In this document: positions 25,108 to 35,910 of the stretch, piece after piece | How the letters are laid out: every line of letters begins with the position of its first letter | Position numbering within the stretch: position 1 is the first letter of the stretch | DNA from: CAZUZS01 sp964624795 | GTDB lineage: Bacteria > Calditrichota > Calditrichia > RBG-13-44-9 | Reading direction: 5' to 3' | DNA length: 46,764 bases | NCBI GenBank assembly: GCA_964624795.1 | Contig: CAZUZS010000035.1 | Span: 1-46,764 of the forward strand | The notes under the pieces: model-generated | What the model was told of the DNA's origin: nothing | Seen by the model: only the letters and a program-made list of their open reading frames with translations | Database searches by the model: none | Translations under genes and position numbers: made by a program

Positions 25108-25464
25108 TTAGAATCTCTTTTTCTTGAGTAGAGCATCCACATTTTTTATTGGCTGAACCCGCCCGCTGGTAATCGGCTCATACTGTATTTCTTCGGCATT
25201 GGAACTTAACTCGCTCGAGAATGATTTCTCCGCCCTCACCTCTTTAAAATCCGGAACAATACGACGGTCGAACATCTTGACCTGCGGAAGCTCCATTCGT
25301 GGAGAAATTGTATACGTTTTCCCTAATTTGGTCAAATCGATAATAGTCTGACCTTGCGGTGTCTGTTCCTGGGCCTGCGGCTGGGTCGCGGTTGTATCCG
25401 TTTGCGCGTAACCCATTCCGAAGCTAAGCAGGAAAACAAATGTCAGGATAAAAAACAGTTTCAT
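25108..25464 (-). CDS. Small secreted protein of the ExbB/TPR operon
   Basis: The 118-residue protein has a signal peptide (MKLFFILTFVFLLSFGMGYAQ), then a Thr/Gln-rich linker and a polar domain without recognisable family (DLTKLGKTYTISPRMELPQVKMFDRR...). It ends with a basic LLKKKRF. It is located between the giant TPR gene (15-bp spacer) and exbB (54-bp spacer), which suggests it is a periplasmic accessory subunit of the same machine. I do not recognise it. Confidence 0.7.
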   Translation of the reverse strand: MKLFFILTFVFLLSFGMGYAQTDTTATQPQAQEQTPQGQTIIDLTKLGKTYTISPRMELPQVKMFDRRIVPDFKEVRAEKSFSSELSSNAEEIQYEPITSGRVQPIKNVDALLKKKRF

Positions 25465-25479
25465 CTTACGTTACCTGTG

Positions 25480-28400
25480 TTATTGAGAAAGAACACGATT
25501 CTTATTAAGAATTACAATATTTTTCAGACGTTTCATGTCCACATTTTCGGCAGCCTGCCGGCGAATTCGCTCGGCAGCCGATGTAATCTCGCCCGGAAGC
25601 ATCTCAAGCTGCATGTAGAATCGCAACCCGTAGCGCGGAACGTTGTCGAAATCCGTTACATCCACACCGAGAACGTTTTCACCTTTTTTCAGAAAATCGC
25701 TCAGCTCGATAAAGGAGACCTGATCCACATTTTCGAAAACTCCGGTCTCATCTCCCTTAATGTATTCGCCATTCAGGTAGAGATGATATTCATCGTCACC
25801 GGTGATCAGCGCCCACCCGCTGATTGCCCGATCCGGCAGGTTAAAATGTTTTCGGAAATAAGCCGTAACTGTATCCGGCTCGGATGGAACTGACGCGATT
25901 GTCGAATCCTGGGCCACTGGGGTAGAAGCAGCTAAAGTGGTCTCATCAAGCGGTTCCTTGTCTTCCAGTTCCAAAGATCGAGGCCCGCTTGGCAGCCCTG
26001 CAGTTGAATCCGGAGTGAGCGATGTGTCTGTCGGCAGCAGTGGTGTCTGCACTACCGGCTGGCTTTGGTAGATCCAGATGGAAAGCGGCTGTTGCGGCAG
26101 CGAATCGAATCCTGCAAAGCTCATACTAAGGGGCAATTTGACCACCGAAGCATGCTTCCAGTCCGTATCATTAAAATCCGGTTTTGTCCAATCCAGCTTG
26201 TATTCTTTTGTTGCCAGCCAGGTTGAATCTGTGGTCACAATAAATTTCTCTTTCGGCAGGTCCCCAAGATACTCGGCCGGATTCAACTCCACCAACTTGG
26301 CGAGGATCAGATTAGTCCAGACACTTTTAATATTGTAATCCTTGCTAATCTGGTAACCATGTTCCAAATCCCGTTGTGCATAGTCCTTCAATATTGATTG
26401 CTGATCGTAGAAAAAGACGATGCCTAACTGGTACTTTGGATCGCCGGTGGTTTCGGAAAGTTTGTTCAGGCTGTCCCGCTTGGCGATGGCATTATTGGCC
26501 ATTCCCAATAGTTCGCTGCCCGATTCGTAAGAAAGATTGAACAGGCGATCCTGAGTTGTCAAAACTGCGTCATTGTTGATATTATTATCTTTAGCAAATT
26601 TAAGAGTGTTTTCATATTGCGTTAGCGCCACCGACAAGAACTCATTCATGTAATCGATGGTGCTCAACATCTGGTCGTTATAATCCAGGGAATTCAGGCC
26701 ATCGGGGGTGGCAGCCTGGTCGCCTCCCTCAATCAGCCCAACCAGCGTGGGCAATTGGGACTTATAAATATCAACCGCTTTCTTGAACAGCTTGCCATAC
26801 TCATCAGCCAGAATGGCGCTGGTCAGCAGGATTTTCCTTTTCGATTCCTCCACATATTTATTATGCAGTCCAAGCTGCTCCGACATGGTAATATTTTTCA
26901 AATGCGCATTGATGGTAACATTCACCGCCGGCGCAATGGCCTTCTCTAACAACAGTTTTTTCCATGACAAATAGACCAAACCGGTAGCCGGATTCTCTTG
27001 CCGTAAATATGCATGAATAAATTTGGCGGAACGTTCGGCAACGGTGTAAAGCACCAGCGAGACCTTATCCTGCGCCTTACCATACCAACGTAGCGCGATT
27101 TCACGGGTACTGTCTTGCATGGTTTCCTTTTTAACAATTGTTGAAGAATCTTCTTCCGCAATTTGACCGGGTTCTTCCGCATTCGTATCGGCAATGGAAA
27201 TTTCAAGTTTCTGTGCAAGCACCGGGATATTCTTGATCACGTTTTTGTATTCATCAACAGCACGGTCATAGGCCGGAACAGCCGCCCTAAACACCCGGTC
27301 GCGTTCCACAAGTTGCTGTTCCTCGGTCAAATTTGGGGGTAGTTCCTGGTCGGCAATGGCATTCGCCATGTCTTCCTGAACCTCCGCGATCTTGTACATC
27401 GCCTCAAATCCTTTCAGGGAACCCATGGAAATTACCTTAGTGAATGCGTCCACCGTCGATACCAGCTTATCCCTTTTCATCTCCAGTTGGGCGCGAAGAT
27501 TTGTTTCGGGGTACCCCAGCTTTACATCCTTGAAATCCTGGTACTCGATTTCGCCAAGTTTAAAATAGGCCTCCGAAGCAAATAGAAGGTTGGGATCACG
27601 GCCGGTGCGAGCATATTCCTCACTTCGTGTGATAGCCTTTTGGAATTCCTGCTTTGCCAGCGCGAATTGATTGTTTCGGTAATAAAATTCACCTCGTCGG
27701 TAGTAGGCCTCAATCGCTCTCGGATCGTCCGGGTAGCGCTGCGCGAACTCATCATATATCCGATTGGCGTTGGCCAGATCGTCCAATTTCAGATAATACC
27801 TCGCATTTTCGAACATGAGGTCTTTGGCGTCCGGTTTTTCCGGGAATTTTTCGATATAGAGATCGTTTACCCGTATAGCATCCGACCATGAGTTTGCCTT
27901 GGCATAGAAAAGACTTGCGTTGTAAAGGGCAGCCTCGGAATCTTTGCTCTCCGGATAGAGCCGGTAAATTCTTTCATATGCAGAGCCGACACCGGCAAAA
28001 TTTTCCATCTGCTTATAGTCGTCTGCAATACGTCCTAAAGATACCAGTCGATACTGCGATTTTTCATAGTTAGTTACCAATGTATCATAAACATTGATGG
28101 CTTGCTGCCATTCGTTCGCCTTCTCATAATTTCTGGCGCTGTTAAATAATGCCAAATCCGTAATCTCAGAATAATAGCTGGCGTCTTTGAAAACGCGGTA
28201 ATACTCTGACGCTGCCTGGAGGTAGTTTTCCTGCTGTTCCAGTTTCTCGGCGTTTTTGTAAATGGATTCGCCAATCCGCTTCCGGGCCACTTCCTTCTGG
28301 TCTTCCGGAATTCCCTTCACCTGCAAAATTTTCTTCGCCACGAATTCCGCATCCGGGAATTTGCCGAGGAAAAAGTAGCTGTTCATCAGGGAAATCAACC

Positions 28401-30303
28401 CGACACTCCGTTGTTGTGCTTCGGGGAATTTCGTGACCATAGTTTTGTAGTACTTGCGCGCCAAATCGTACTGGCGATGCTGGTAATAAAGTGCGCCGGC
28501 GCTGGAAAGATAGGAAGCGGTTTTTTCGTCATTGGGAAATAGCTTAATGTAATTGTCGAAAGCTTCCGCTAAAAGTTTCTGTTCATCCGTCAACTCCTGC
28601 GCGGTCAATTGCGACATATCAATACCGCCAATCTGTGCAGTATCAACGGAAGTTGTTTTTTCGTTAACCAGCGTTTGGGCAACCACAATGGCATCGGTTG
28701 CCGCATCCTGGCGATGCGAACTTTCAAGATAATCGTTGCTCACCCGGATATATTCCTCAAACGCCTCCCGGTAGCGGTGTAATTTGGTATCCAGAATAAA
28801 GGCCAGCGACCAGTTAATCTCGTACGCATTTTCATGGGTCGGATATGTTTCGAGATAACTTTGCGACAATCTTGCGAATTCATTATACGCCGCAGTCGTA
28901 TCGATTCCCTTTTCCACGGGGTCTTTAGTCTGTGCCATCTGCAGTTGGTAGAGCAGGTTGGATCTCAGGGCTTCCTCGGTAATACGATTGGCTTCGTCCA
29001 GTATTAAGATACGATCTTTGATATCGCTCTGCTCCAGGTTGGCATACCACTCGGTTTTAGGATTGTAACTTGTAAAAAGGTTTTGCCTCTCGGAATATGC
29101 TTTTTCCGGTTGGTTCGCTTCGAGATAGACATCGGCAATTTTCTTGTCGATGAGTGGCGCATGTGGATAATCCGGGTACATTTCCAGCAAAGTCTGGTAG
29201 GCAAGGATGCTGTTATCGTAATCGACAATTCGTGCATACAGGTCGCCCATATCGGCCATGACATCTACGCCGTAGGGAGGGGAATCCAACGCATTGATAA
29301 ACCGTTTCGCCTTTTCCACACCGTCCTTCGTGTACGATGTATCCACAAAAGAAGCGGCGAGATACTGGAGTGCTTCCGGTTCAATATTGGCCTTTACATA
29401 TTTTCCCTCCGGGTCGATTGATTTGAACTTTTGCACATCCTGAATTACCATGTTGAAATAAAGTATGGCATCGCTATAGTATTGCGGATTAGCGGCCGCC
29501 AGGCGGTAGTAGCTCCATCCCAGTTTGTAAAGCGCTTCGTCATAACGCGGAGACTCTTTGTACTTCAGGACATTTTTATACAATTGGGCCGCTTTGTTCA
29601 GATTTCGGATCGTCTCATCCCGGTTCTGGCCAATCCTAGGCTGAAAATAATATTCCGCCATCTGTATATAGGCTTCCGGCGCATATTCGCTTTCCGGGTA
29701 TTTATCTATCAGTTCGAGGTAGACATCACGGGCTGCTTCCCCCTCGCCCATCTGATCCAGCAGATACGCCTTACTGTAAAGCGCATCGTCCACCAACTCC
29801 GATTCCGGAAAGTTATTTAGGATCAGATCATAAATAGCAATAGGCTTTTCATAATTTTGAGGTGGGAAAACCGGTGCTTTCGGCTCAATTTTCAATTGCC
29901 CTTTATTATAAGCATCCAGTTCCTTCTCATACCCGTCGTACATCTTATTGTATTCTTCGACCCTTTTGTCGTGCTCGGCATCCGCCTCTTCAATATAATA
30001 TTCAGCAACTCGAATCAGGATCATGTCCTGGTTTTCATTATCGGCCCTTGTCTGGGTCAGAAAGTCCTTGCTCAGGTCAATTCCTCTCTCCAGATCCTTC
30101 TCTTGTTCCTTGATCAGCCGGGCTTTTTCCTGTTCCAGGACTTTTTTCAGTTTTACAAGTTCTTCAATTGTAAATGAATTCGCCAGGGAATCTTCAATCC
30201 CTGCGTTTGACTCCTGCGAGAAAACACGGCCGGGAAGGACGACAAAAACAGAGAAAGCAGCTATAAGAAGAATATTTTTAACTATAGAATGATAAACGTT
30301 CAT
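25480..30303 (-). CDS. Giant secreted TPR protein (AglT/Glt-like scaffold)
   Basis: The 1607-residue protein has a signal peptide (cleavage near VFSQ, about residue 30), a charged coiled-coil stretch, and then long arrays of tetratricopeptide repeats with the A-Y-Y-R-LG-Y pattern over roughly residues 140-1000 (YPESEYAPEAYIQMAEYYF, DDPRAIEAYYRRGEFYYRNNQFALAKQEFQKAI). A helical section follows. A C-terminal beta domain of about 130 residues has the look of a galactose-binding-like fold (DDEYHLYLNGEYIKGDE, ENVLGVDVTDFDNVPRYGLRFYMQLEML). A Thr/Ser/Pro linker precedes it. It should sit in the periplasm, on protein-protein and perhaps glycan contacts, in the ion-driven motor encoded downstream. 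It is very large for a TPR protein. Family name is inference from context. Confidence 0.82.
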   Translation of the reverse strand: MNVYHSIVKNILLIAAFSVFVVLPGRVFSQESNAGIEDSLANSFTIEELVKLKKVLEQEKARLIKEQEKDLERGIDLSKDFLTQTRADNENQDMILIRVAEYYIEEADAEHDKRVEEYNKMYDGYEKELDAYNKGQLKIEPKAPVFPPQNYEKPIAIYDLILNNFPESELVDDALYSKAYLLDQMGEGEAARDVYLELIDKYPESEYAPEAYIQMAEYYFQPRIGQNRDETIRNLNKAAQLYKNVLKYKESPRYDEALYKLGWSYYRLAAANPQYYSDAILYFNMVIQDVQKFKSIDPEGKYVKANIEPEALQYLAASFVDTSYTKDGVEKAKRFINALDSPPYGVDVMADMGDLYARIVDYDNSILAYQTLLEMYPDYPHAPLIDKKIADVYLEANQPEKAYSERQNLFTSYNPKTEWYANLEQSDIKDRILILDEANRITEEALRSNLLYQLQMAQTKDPVEKGIDTTAAYNEFARLSQSYLETYPTHENAYEINWSLAFILDTKLHRYREAFEEYIRVSNDYLESSHRQDAATDAIVVAQTLVNEKTTSVDTAQIGGIDMSQLTAQELTDEQKLLAEAFDNYIKLFPNDEKTASYLSSAGALYYQHRQYDLARKYYKTMVTKFPEAQQRSVGLISLMNSYFFLGKFPDAEFVAKKILQVKGIPEDQKEVARKRIGESIYKNAEKLEQQENYLQAASEYYRVFKDASYYSEITDLALFNSARNYEKANEWQQAINVYDTLVTNYEKSQYRLVSLGRIADDYKQMENFAGVGSAYERIYRLYPESKDSEAALYNASLFYAKANSWSDAIRVNDLYIEKFPEKPDAKDLMFENARYYLKLDDLANANRIYDEFAQRYPDDPRAIEAYYRRGEFYYRNNQFALAKQEFQKAITRSEEYARTGRDPNLLFASEAYFKLGEIEYQDFKDVKLGYPETNLRAQLEMKRDKLVSTVDAFTKVISMGSLKGFEAMYKIAEVQEDMANAIADQELPPNLTEEQQLVERDRVFRAAVPAYDRAVDEYKNVIKNIPVLAQKLEISIADTNAEEPGQIAEEDSSTIVKKETMQDSTREIALRWYGKAQDKVSLVLYTVAERSAKFIHAYLRQENPATGLVYLSWKKLLLEKAIAPAVNVTINAHLKNITMSEQLGLHNKYVEESKRKILLTSAILADEYGKLFKKAVDIYKSQLPTLVGLIEGGDQAATPDGLNSLDYNDQMLSTIDYMNEFLSVALTQYENTLKFAKDNNINNDAVLTTQDRLFNLSYESGSELLGMANNAIAKRDSLNKLSETTGDPKYQLGIVFFYDQQSILKDYAQRDLEHGYQISKDYNIKSVWTNLILAKLVELNPAEYLGDLPKEKFIVTTDSTWLATKEYKLDWTKPDFNDTDWKHASVVKLPLSMSFAGFDSLPQQPLSIWIYQSQPVVQTPLLPTDTSLTPDSTAGLPSGPRSLELEDKEPLDETTLAASTPVAQDSTIASVPSEPDTVTAYFRKHFNLPDRAISGWALITGDDEYHLYLNGEYIKGDETGVFENVDQVSFIELSDFLKKGENVLGVDVTDFDNVPRYGLRFYMQLEMLPGEITSAAERIRRQAAENVDMKRLKNIVILNKNRVLSQ

Positions 30304-30334
30304 TTTTTAATACCTTGATTTCGGTTTTGCCTGT

Positions 30335-32926
30335 TTACTTTTCTTCGAACTCGCTGGTCCGTTTATCAAAGTAGGTTTCACGGAAGGAACGCTCTCTCTC
30401 CGCCCGCAATCGTTGACGTTCTTCCAGGCGTGCTTTCATGGTCATGAAGCGAATCTCTGCTTCAATTTTCTTCAGTTTATCCTCAACCACTTCGCGGCGC
30501 TCGCCCAAGATATCAACCACTGAGGTATACATTGTGGAAACATCCGCCATGCGTTTCTGGATGCGACTGCGCTGGCCGAAACTCACGTCAATAATACCAA
30601 ATGCTCCGAAGTCCCCCCACCGGTCAAATTCGGGGTAGGGTTGGCCGGGTGAAAGATCGTATGTTGAAGAATACAGGTGATCGTATTTTTTCTGAAGCTC
30701 AAGAAGCTTGTTTTTCTCCCGTTCCAGCGCGACTACCTTCTTGTAATCGCCCTGTAATTTTGCACGCTCTACCTGCTGTTCCAGGACACTCATGCGGGAT
30801 TCGATGTGATCCAGTTCGCTGGTAATGTCATCGCGAAGCTGGGTGTTCTTGTTAGTGTTAAAATCGTAATCCGCAACTCTCCGCGCCACCGGGTAAGCGT
30901 CAAACCAGTTGTAGGCAATCGCATTGTTGAGATAACCTTCGGGAAACTGATCCAGTACCGAAGTCAGACGAATCACGGTGCTGTCGATTTTCATCATGGC
31001 TTTGGTATTACCGCTGGCTTTTGCCCGTTCCTTCATCTGGACAAGTTGATCAAGTTGATCAAGGATTCCGTTTATCTCCTGGCTAAGTCCCGATCCTACC
31101 GGACTCAATTCCGCCAAATCCATGTTCATTACCTTTTCATCAAGCGCATCGGCCACATCGGAAGCCCGGACGTAAGCCCGGCTATCGTTTGCGCGAAGGG
31201 CCTTTTCTTCCAACCTCGTGGCATCGTCGTATAAGGCTTCCAGCTTATCCCGTTCCTCGAGAAATTCCTGGATATTATTTTTCTTGGCCTTCGATTCATA
31301 TACATCTTTGTAGAGATCAACCGCTAATTCCGGCTGGTTTTCCAATTGGTAGATGTATCCCAGCAGACTCTCTGCTTCCATGCGATGCTCAGAGGCATAA
31401 TATTCATCGAGCAGCCGGTGGGCAAAATATTTGGCCTGCGTGTAGTTCTGATCTTCGGGCGCGGCACCCCTGGTTTGCTCATATTTGAAAAATGACCAAG
31501 CCAGCACATTCAGCACTTTATCGTACCGGGCATAATCTTCCGGGACGTAGCTCAGGTCATTTATGGCAGCCAGATAGTTGCCCTGCTGATAGTTGATGAG
31601 CGACAGTTTGTAGTACGAACGGCTGTAAATATCGATCGGGGTATCCAGACCTGTGATCAGTGATTGAAATACTTCCTGCGCCAGGTCATAGTTCTGACCG
31701 GCGGCATATATCGTTCCCACCAGGTATTGGGAAAAGTAGTAATAAGAATTATCCTTCGGGAAAGAGAGTAAAATATCTACCGCTTTATTAAAATCCGATT
31801 GATTATAAAGCGTCAACGCTGCGACAAACTGAATATCATAATAGTCAGGCTCGGTGGGACTTGCCACGGTTTGGTAGCGCGAGTAGTAGTTAGCCACATT
31901 TTGGTACTGGTCAAGCTTGTAGGATATCTCAATTAAACGGCTGTAAGTTTTTGCTAAATACCCGCTGCCCGGATATTCTGCCAGCAGCCGCTGGTAAATC
32001 TCTTGTGCCCGCAGGAAACGCTGCAAGGCAAAATTGCTTTCCGCCCAATAAAAGTAAACATCCTCAAAATCTTTTATTCCGGCGGCGCTGTAGGTTTCCA
32101 CCAGGTCTTCCAACAAGCGATCCGCAAGATCGTATTCGTTAAAATTGAAGGCTGAATATGCGGTACGAAGCTCGCGGTTGAACATCTCCAGCACTTGCTG
32201 AACGGAACCCGATTTAATCAGGTTGGACCTGGCAATCTTCACATCCAGTAACCGCGCATCATATTGATATTGTTCGGTTTTTTTCCACTCCTCAAACAAG
32301 TTGAAAATTGTCGGGGCCACATCCAGATGCACATCCTCAACATTCCCGACTTCGCCAAAGGCATTGAGCAACTTATCCTTCGAACTGGATATTTTCTTAT
32401 CGAGATTTCCGGTATCACTTAGTTGATCCAGCTTTATCATCTCTTCCGCAACATACAAAAGCTGCAGGGCGTCTTCGAAGACCTTTTTCTTCTTATAATT
32501 CACCACACCACTGCGCATGGTTAGTTTCAGACGCGCCTCCAGTTCATCCAAATAGGAATCCAGCTCGGAGATGCCGGCCGATTTCAGCCGTTTCTTCAGA
32601 TCCTGTAGTTCGCCCAACTGCCCGTCAAGTTCCTTGAAATACTGATCCCTGGCTTCCCGCGGATTCCTGATCCGATCCCGCATATCTTCATTCACCAGGC
32701 GCATCACGGTAACCAGAAATTTCTCACGCGGGACATTTTCAATCCCGTAGGCCACGAACATCTTTTCCACGTAATCTGTTAGTGCATCCTGAAATTGGAT
32801 TTCCGACAGGTAGTGAATCAGTTGCTTTAGCTGGGTGGTGTCCTGGACTGTTTGGGCTTTTGCGGTGGAATTGAAAAGAGACAGAGAAAGGGCCGTAAGT
32901 GCTGCGATCATTAAGTTGCGTACCAT
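30335..32926 (-). CDS. Secreted TPR and coiled-coil protein
   Basis: The preferred start is the ATG at 32924-32926 (MVRNLMIAALTALSLSLF...), giving 863 residues with a signal peptide ending near STAKAQ and a TAAGG-type ribosome site; an ATG 39 bases upstream has none. Coiled coil comes first, then about eight TPR-like repeats (around 250-560: YFYWAESNFALQRFLRAQEIYQRLLAEYPGSGYLAKTYSRLIEISY). Long charged coiled coils close with RLRAERERSFRE. It opens the 10.7-kb envelope operon, 31 bp before the giant TPR gene. It is a probable periplasmic scaffold; the name AglT/GltE-like would be an inference from the operon only. Confidence 0.8.
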   Translation of the reverse strand: MVRNLMIAALTALSLSLFNSTAKAQTVQDTTQLKQLIHYLSEIQFQDALTDYVEKMFVAYGIENVPREKFLVTVMRLVNEDMRDRIRNPREARDQYFKELDGQLGELQDLKKRLKSAGISELDSYLDELEARLKLTMRSGVVNYKKKKVFEDALQLLYVAEEMIKLDQLSDTGNLDKKISSSKDKLLNAFGEVGNVEDVHLDVAPTIFNLFEEWKKTEQYQYDARLLDVKIARSNLIKSGSVQQVLEMFNRELRTAYSAFNFNEYDLADRLLEDLVETYSAAGIKDFEDVYFYWAESNFALQRFLRAQEIYQRLLAEYPGSGYLAKTYSRLIEISYKLDQYQNVANYYSRYQTVASPTEPDYYDIQFVAALTLYNQSDFNKAVDILLSFPKDNSYYYFSQYLVGTIYAAGQNYDLAQEVFQSLITGLDTPIDIYSRSYYKLSLINYQQGNYLAAINDLSYVPEDYARYDKVLNVLAWSFFKYEQTRGAAPEDQNYTQAKYFAHRLLDEYYASEHRMEAESLLGYIYQLENQPELAVDLYKDVYESKAKKNNIQEFLEERDKLEALYDDATRLEEKALRANDSRAYVRASDVADALDEKVMNMDLAELSPVGSGLSQEINGILDQLDQLVQMKERAKASGNTKAMMKIDSTVIRLTSVLDQFPEGYLNNAIAYNWFDAYPVARRVADYDFNTNKNTQLRDDITSELDHIESRMSVLEQQVERAKLQGDYKKVVALEREKNKLLELQKKYDHLYSSTYDLSPGQPYPEFDRWGDFGAFGIIDVSFGQRSRIQKRMADVSTMYTSVVDILGERREVVEDKLKKIEAEIRFMTMKARLEERQRLRAERERSFRETYFDKRTSEFEEK

Positions 32927-32995
32927 AAGCCTTAACCACAATTTTTTTAAAATAATATACAACATATAAACTACAATACAAAAATAATTAAAGGG

Positions 32996-33409
32996 CTACA
33001 TCGATTTCCCGGCAATTCTGATCCGGTTGAGCGCCCTCGCCAGAGCCAACTTTGCCCTGCTCAAGTCGACCTCTTCCGTCTTGTCGGAAAGGCGAGTGCG
33101 GGCCCGATCTGCAGCGTTTTCCGCACGTGAGACGTCGATCTGCTCCGCTTTTTCGCAGGTCTCAAGCAACAGGACGACTTTGTTATTTAACACCTCCAAA
33201 AAACCCCCGCTGGCCGCATAAAAGAAAGTTTCTTCCGCGGTTTCAAGCTTTATGGCACCAATTTCCAACTGATTCAGCAACGGCGCATGATTGTGCAAAA
33301 CCTGGAAACTTCCCTTAACTCCCGGCGCTGAACAACTCTTTACATTCTCAAAAGCCCATTTTTTGTGCGGGGTTGTAATCTCAACTGTAAACAAATCCGA
33401 ATCCGTCAT
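32996..33409 (-). CDS. atpC: ATP synthase F1 epsilon subunit
   Basis: The 137-residue protein has the epsilon N-terminal beta-sandwich (DLFTVEITTPHKKWAFENV...VKGSFQVLHNHAPLLNQLEIGAI) and a C-terminal helical hairpin (AENAADRARTRL, LSRAKLALARALNRIRIA). It is the rotary-shaft subunit that also regulates ATP hydrolysis. It lies 202 bp after atpD and behind an intrinsic terminator, but only 69 bp before the TPR operon, so part of its transcription may be independent of the main atp operon. A candidate promoter (TTGGCA, 15 bases, TAGAAT) precedes it. Confidence 0.93.
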   Translation of the reverse strand: MTDSDLFTVEITTPHKKWAFENVKSCSAPGVKGSFQVLHNHAPLLNQLEIGAIKLETAEETFFYAASGGFLEVLNNKVVLLLETCEKAEQIDVSRAENAADRARTRLSDKTEEVDLSRAKLALARALNRIRIAGKSM

Positions 33410-33553
33410 GGTAAACCTATTATCGTGTCTTTTTAATTGAACTTTAGGAAAAATTTAAATCGGCTTCCTTAAAATTCTAATGATTAAGGGAGGCTGCCAA
33501 TCCTTTCATTCTGATTAAACTTTGCTGTGCCGTTGTATATTAATCGGGTAGAA

Positions 33554-33585
33554 AGAAAAGGGGATATTGTATGGAATATCCCCTT
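33554..33585 (-). terminator. Intrinsic terminator between atpD and atpC
   Basis: A perfect 11-base stem, AAGGGGATATT (33558-33568) with AATATCCCCTT (33575-33585), closes a six-base loop. On the minus strand it is followed by TTCTTTC just beyond the atpD stop at 33612. This would end or attenuate the main atp transcript before atpC. Confidence 0.7.
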
Positions 33586-33611
33586 CCATATAAGTAGAAT
33601 CAAGATACAGA

Positions 33612-35003
<1,392 letters not shown>

Positions 35004-35039
35004 ATTTAGAAATTCCTTCGTTTATTCGTATTCTTAATT

Positions 35040-35903
35040 TTATGCCGATTTCAACGCTTCCGCACCGCCAACAATTTCCGATATTTCCCTGGTGATTGCG
35101 GCCTGTCGCGCACGATTATAATAGAGCGTCAGATCATGAATGATGTCCGCCGCATTTTCCGTGGCATTGTCCATTGCCGTCATTCGCGCCCCCTGCTCCG
35201 CCGCGTTCGATTCCAGCAGGATGCGCCAGGTTTGCATGTTCAGGTGTTTGGGAAGCAATGCGTTCAATAAGGTTTGCTTGTCCGGTTCATAAATATAATC
35301 GATGCCGGTTGCACCACCCTCGAATTCGCCTGCCGACAAAGGCAGGTATTTCTCAACGATGACTGTCTGTTGAACCGCATTCTTGAACTCGTTGTAAACA
35401 AACTCAACCAGGTCGGTTCTATTTTCGCGATATTGCTCTACCAGAAAGCCGGTAATTTCCTGCGCGATGGTAAAATCGAGGTCGCTATAAATTTGAATAA
35501 AATGCTGCTTTACGTGATAGTTTCTTTTACGGAAAAAATCGTATCCCTTTCGCCCGACGCATACCAGCGAGACCTCTTTGTCCTTATGAAAATCTATCTG
35601 CTGCTGGACACGTTTTATGATGTTCGTATTGAACGCTCCGCACAGCCCGCGGTCGGCGGTTACGGCAACCAGCAGCACACGCTCGGTATCCCTCACCTGC
35701 AAAAGCGGATCCTGCGGCTCATCGATGGTCCCAATCAAATGGCGAATCATCTCGTCGATCTGGTAGGCGTAGGGCCTGGCTGCCAGGATGCTTTCCTGGG
35801 CATGGCGCAATTTTGCCGTAGCAACCATCTTCATGGCACGCGTAATCTGCTGGGTGCTTTTTACGCTGCTGATGCGTCGACGTATGTTCCGCAAAGTCGC
35901 CAT
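35040..35903 (-). CDS. atpG: ATP synthase F1 gamma subunit
   Basis: The 287-residue central-shaft subunit has the N-terminal helix MATLRNIRRRISSVKSTQQITRAMKMVATAKL and the C-terminal helix with ARMTAMDNATENAADIIHDLTLYYNRARQAAITREISEIVGGAEAL, both of which pair in the rotor coiled coil. VTADRGLCGAFN is the family motif in the middle domain. Length is typical and no redox-regulation insert is seen. It starts seven bases after the atpA stop. Confidence 0.97.
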   Translation of the reverse strand: MATLRNIRRRISSVKSTQQITRAMKMVATAKLRHAQESILAARPYAYQIDEMIRHLIGTIDEPQDPLLQVRDTERVLLVAVTADRGLCGAFNTNIIKRVQQQIDFHKDKEVSLVCVGRKGYDFFRKRNYHVKQHFIQIYSDLDFTIAQEITGFLVEQYRENRTDLVEFVYNEFKNAVQQTVIVEKYLPLSAGEFEGGATGIDYIYEPDKQTLLNALLPKHLNMQTWRILLESNAAEQGARMTAMDNATENAADIIHDLTLYYNRARQAAITREISEIVGGAEALKSA

Positions 35904-35910
35904 CTAAATT

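Noticed and set aside
30378..30393. GTTTCACGGAA resembling half of a parS site
   Set aside because: The second half of the TGTTTCACGTGAAACA palindrome is absent and it lies inside a coding region; no full parS was found in the window.
32927..32965. Upstream ATG of the 876-residue version of the TPR protein
   Set aside because: It adds a Leu/Lys-rich leader before an already complete signal peptide and lacks a Shine-Dalgarno sequence; the internal ATG has one.
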